From: an uncultured Campylobacterota bacterium
Lineage (GTDB): Bacteria; Campylobacterota; Campylobacteria; Campylobacterales; Arcobacteraceae
DNA: 8,575 nucleotides
NCBI GenBank assembly: GCA_903821805.1
Contig: CAIJNA010000048.1
Span: forward strand, 1-8,575
Direction of reading: 5' to 3'
Shown: one piece after another, positions 6,060 to 8,575 of the stretch
Numbering within the stretch: position 1 is the stretch's first letter
How the letters are laid out: every line of letters begins with the position of its first letter
Program-made: the position numbers and the translations under genes
Notes under the pieces: generated by a model
What the model was told of the DNA's origin: nothing
Database searches by the model: none
The model's input: the letters and a program-made list of their open reading frames with translations, nothing else

Positions 6060-6980
6060 TTAATTTACGTATGTTAAATGTTTGATATATTTAGGATTTC
6101 TTCCGGCTACTGCGTCAAAATATGCTGTTTGAAGTTTTTCAGTCATTGCTCCTCTTGAGCCACATCCAATAATTCTAGCGTCAACTTCTCTAATAGGCGT
6201 AACTTCAGCTGCAGTGCCTGTGAAAAATGCTTCATCAGCAATATAAACTTCATCTCTAGTAATTCTTCTTCTTACAACTTCTATTCCCATATCTTTTGCT
6301 AAATCAATAACTGTAGCTTGAGTAATTGACTCAAGTGTATTATCGCTTGGAGGAGAGATCAACACACCATCTCTAACTATAAAGAAACAGGCTCCACTAG
6401 CTTCAGCAATAAAACCTTGATCATCTCTTAAAAGTGCTTCATCATATCCAGCTTCTACAGCTTCATATTTTGCCATTTGAGAATTTAAATAGTTTGCAAC
6501 TGCTTTTGCTTTTCCCATTCCTGATGTATTTGGAGTTCTTGTGAAAGATGAAATTTTTACTCTAACCCCTTTTTTAAGACCTTCTTCTCCAAGATAAGCT
6601 CCCCATTTCCAAGCACTAACGCTTACTTGAACTGGACACTCTTTATGATAAAGCCCCATCACGCCGTATCCTAAATACACAAGTGGTCTAATATAAGCGC
6701 CATCAAAAAGTTTATTTTTTTGAAGAAGCTCTACTTGAGCTTTATTGAGCTCATCTAAAGTGAAAGGAACATCCATAAGTGTCATTTTTGATGAGTTTAA
6801 AAGTCTTTGAGTGTGTTCATTAAGTTTGAAAATTGCACATCTACCGTCTTCAGTTTTGTAAGCTTTAGTACCCTCAATAGCACCATTTCCATAGTGTAAA
6901 GTATGTGTTAAAACATGAACTTTAGCATCATCCCAAGGAGTAAAAACTCCGTCCATCCATATAAATTCTGATTTATCCAT
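6060..6980 (-). CDS. ilvE: Branched-chain amino acid aminotransferase IlvE
   Basis: This is a fold-type IV pyridoxal-phosphate enzyme that moves the amino group between glutamate and the keto acids of valine, leucine and isoleucine, as the last step of their synthesis in the cytoplasm. The length, 306 aa, is normal (E. coli 309). Visible hallmarks are the N-terminal HTLHYGNGAIEGTKAY block (26-41), the YIRPL block (96-100), the catalytic lysine expected at Lys159 in KAKAVANYL, the EASG segment with Glu193 that contacts the cofactor ring nitrogen, and the phosphate-binding GTAAEVTPI near 255-263. These separate it from D-amino acid transaminase or aminodeoxychorismate lyase. ATG at 6980 has AAGGAG upstream. 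A -10 box at 7070-7065 and the terminator at 6029-6057 suggest it is transcribed alone. No leucine-rich leader peptide for attenuation was found in the upstream gap. Confidence 0.95.
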   Translation of the reverse strand: MDKSEFIWMDGVFTPWDDAKVHVLTHTLHYGNGAIEGTKAYKTEDGRCAIFKLNEHTQRLLNSSKMTLMDVPFTLDELNKAQVELLQKNKLFDGAYIRPLVYLGYGVMGLYHKECPVQVSVSAWKWGAYLGEEGLKKGVRVKISSFTRTPNTSGMGKAKAVANYLNSQMAKYEAVEAGYDEALLRDDQGFIAEASGACFFIVRDGVLISPPSDNTLESITQATVIDLAKDMGIEVVRRRITRDEVYIADEAFFTGTAAEVTPIREVDARIIGCGSRGAMTEKLQTAYFDAVAGRNPKYIKHLTYVN

Positions 6981-7108
6981 AATTGCTATTTCTCCTTAGT
7001 TTCTGTTTTGTAAAATGAATTCAAATATTCACTCTAGTTTAATTGTGTTTTATATTTAGGCTGGATTATACTCAAAGAAATATTAATCAACCCTAATGAC
7101 AATATAGC
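6981..7108 (-). promoter_or_regulatory. Promoter region of ilvE
   Basis: This 128-base gap follows the transglutaminase-like gene. On the minus strand GAGTATAATCC contains a perfect TATAAT (7070-7065). The best -35-like element, TTGATT (7090-7085), is only 14 bases upstream, so recognition probably depends on the -10, as in many Campylobacterota promoters. Transcription from about 7058 would give a leader of about 78 bases before the ATG. The AAGGAG ribosome site lies at about 6992-6997. No clear terminator for the upstream gene was seen, so some read-through is possible. Confidence 0.5.
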
Positions 7109-8569
7109 CTATTTTACAACTTCAAAAGTCTTATTTGCGTATTGTGGCATAGTCATTCCAGCATTTGCATTTATATATGTTGGATCCGCAATAGTATATC
7201 TTTTGCCATTAAACACAAAGTTATCTCCATCTATTTTTGAAGAAAATGCTACAGCTGTTGCCAAATGATCTTCAAATCTTATACCAACAACATCAAGTCC
7301 AACTAAATTTTTAACCAAATAGCTAAACATAATACTTCTGTCTTCGCAATCACTATATGGATAAAAAAGAGTTTCTTCAGGGAAAAATACCTTTTCATAC
7401 CCAAACTGCTCTTCATCTGTTTTATAAACAAAAGCTGTTTGAACGAATCTCAAAAGTATGTTTGTTGCTTCGATTTCTGACTTACCATCGACAATAGGCT
7501 TCAGTGAAATAAGCAAACTATTTGATACCAATCTTGATTCTTGTGCGTTAAAGTAAAGCTGATATTCAGCTTGAGGAAATGTTTTGTAAAAATCTATCAA
7601 ATCTTTACTGTATAGTGCTTCAACTTTAAATTCTTTGTTATTTACTTTAAATTTCAACTTTTTAACTTCTTGATTTGTGGAAATATTTATTGCTTTAGAA
7701 TTTATATCGAATGACATTTTGTTATTTGCATTTGGATATATTGAATCATAAGTATATATTTGTGTTATTGGTTTTCGTTTTATATCAGTATTTAACACAT
7801 AATATTTTTTACCACTCATCGTAAAAAAAGACATTTGATAGATTAATTGTTTAACTGTAGACATTAAGTATGTATTATTTTTAAAATAACCAATTTTTGT
7901 ATCAAATCCCATTTTAGTAAGTATGAACCAATTAAAAATATTTGATTTGTTTTCATCTTTATAAAGTTCTTTAGAAATCATATTCAAAAGTGAATACATT
8001 GCCCAATCATTCAGATTTAGTTTATTTTTTGAGACTAACAAATCATCAATAAATGGTTTAATATCAAGCTTACTAAGCGATTTCCAGCTTTTACTAAGTT
8101 CGTCATTGTTTATTGTTTGTAGATTAAATTCAAAATTTTTATCAACTCTAAAAGTAAGTTTTTGAGCATAAAAATTGATGCTTACAAATTTTAGTTTAGT
8201 ATCTATTGTTTCTTTTTCTATCTTATTATCTATTTGCTTTTCCGATATTGTTTGATCCGGAACAGATTCTTCTTGAAATTTTTTAATTTTAATGATTGGA
8301 GATTTGTCAACTATTTCCTGCGGTGGCAATATCTCTTTTTTAATTCTTGGGAGCTCTTTTGGTTTTGGTTCTTTAAATGGATTTACAGTGAAACTTGTTT
8401 TGTAAGATTCCCAGTCTTTTTTAAGCATATCAGTAAAATCGTCATCTAAAGATTTTCTAAATTGACCGAGAGTTTGGTTTTGTGTTTTTAGCCACTCTTC
8501 ATATTCACCAGCCAAAGATTGTGTAGAAATTGAAAATAAAAGAGTAAAATAAATAAATATTTTAGTCAT
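7109..8569 (-). CDS. Exported transglutaminase-like (cysteine peptidase-like) protein
   Basis: This 486-aa protein begins with a signal peptide (1-20, cut probably after SLA or SLAG), so it works in the periplasm or beyond. A short helical region with EEWLKTQ and DWESYKTSF (about 23-60) and a Pro/Lys/Glu-rich linker (about 64-125) follow. A mostly beta-type middle section comes next (about 126-345). The C-terminal domain has the transglutaminase-like triad: Cys408 in YSDCEDRS, His435 in EDHLATAV and Asp462 in ADPTY. Bacterial members of this superfamily are usually peptidases or amidases rather than cross-linkers; the substrate here is unknown. The conserved-looking FYPYSDCEDRS block matches a group I recall only as uncharacterised proteins in Bacteroidota and Campylobacterota. 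The ATG lies six bases from the window edge, so its ribosome site and promoter are outside. The signal peptide supports this start. Confidence 0.85.
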   Translation of the reverse strand: MTKIFIYFTLLFSISTQSLAGEYEEWLKTQNQTLGQFRKSLDDDFTDMLKKDWESYKTSFTVNPFKEPKPKELPRIKKEILPPQEIVDKSPIIKIKKFQEESVPDQTISEKQIDNKIEKETIDTKLKFVSINFYAQKLTFRVDKNFEFNLQTINNDELSKSWKSLSKLDIKPFIDDLLVSKNKLNLNDWAMYSLLNMISKELYKDENKSNIFNWFILTKMGFDTKIGYFKNNTYLMSTVKQLIYQMSFFTMSGKKYYVLNTDIKRKPITQIYTYDSIYPNANNKMSFDINSKAINISTNQEVKKLKFKVNNKEFKVEALYSKDLIDFYKTFPQAEYQLYFNAQESRLVSNSLLISLKPIVDGKSEIEATNILLRFVQTAFVYKTDEEQFGYEKVFFPEETLFYPYSDCEDRSIMFSYLVKNLVGLDVVGIRFEDHLATAVAFSSKIDGDNFVFNGKRYTIADPTYINANAGMTMPQYANKTFEVVK

Positions 8570-8575
8570 TACAAA

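Noticed and set aside
6981..7108. Leader peptide or riboswitch controlling ilvE
   Set aside because: No open frame rich in Leu, Ile or Val codons and no terminator/antiterminator pair was found in the 128-base gap.
8234..8449. 71-aa Phe/Trp-rich open frame on the plus strand
   Set aside because: It is the reverse of the Lys/Glu/Pro-rich linker of the transglutaminase-like protein, a typical compositional shadow.

Overview
The window is AT-rich (roughly 30% GC) and carries ten genes, all read from the minus strand, packed as a typical bacterial core-genome segment. I place it in the Campylobacterota (epsilonproteobacteria), for three reasons. It has low GC and strong TATAAT-like -10 boxes without convincing -35 boxes. 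Its PriA is short (626 aa). An ilvE gene is followed directly by a single SPFH/band-7 gene, an adjacency I recall from Campylobacter jejuni (Cj0269c-Cj0268c). The genus cannot be fixed from sequence alone; a Sulfurimonas/Arcobacter-type relative is a guess.

In the direction of transcription (high to low coordinates) the order is as follows. First comes a secreted transglutaminase-like protein with an intact Cys-His-Asp triad (7109-8569). Next is ilvE, the branched-chain aminotransferase (6060-6980), with its own -10 box and a perfect intrinsic terminator (6029-6057). Then comes a group made of an SPFH/HflK-like membrane protein (4907-5977), a single-pass coiled-coil protein starting at GTG (4406-4894), and a hypothetical envelope protein with a weak LPP20-like motif (3780-4343). 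After it stands a lone exported alpha/beta hydrolase of visibly higher GC (2903-3673). Last is a tight four-gene block: a short ZapB-like coiled coil (2520-2750), a ZapA-like division protein (2330-2542), a type IV pseudopilin (1948-2343) and the primosomal helicase PriA (68-1948). Every junction in this block overlaps.

The main theme is envelope and cell-cycle housekeeping. The ZapB-like/ZapA-like/pseudopilin/PriA block joins Z-ring assembly, DNA uptake or secretion, and replication restart in what looks like one translationally coupled operon. Its promoter region has a TATAAT box so close to the first start codon that the message may be leaderless. The SPFH group is probably a small membrane-scaffold operon. 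The hydrolase looks inserted, with different codon use and a palindromic site over its start region.

No RNA genes, insertion sequences, CRISPR arrays or phage genes were seen. No stretch longer than about 150 bases lacks a gene. I did not find a clear new defence or mobile system. The most interesting unknowns are the overlapping division/pilin/PriA block, the two hypothetical genes behind the SPFH protein, and the transglutaminase-like protein.
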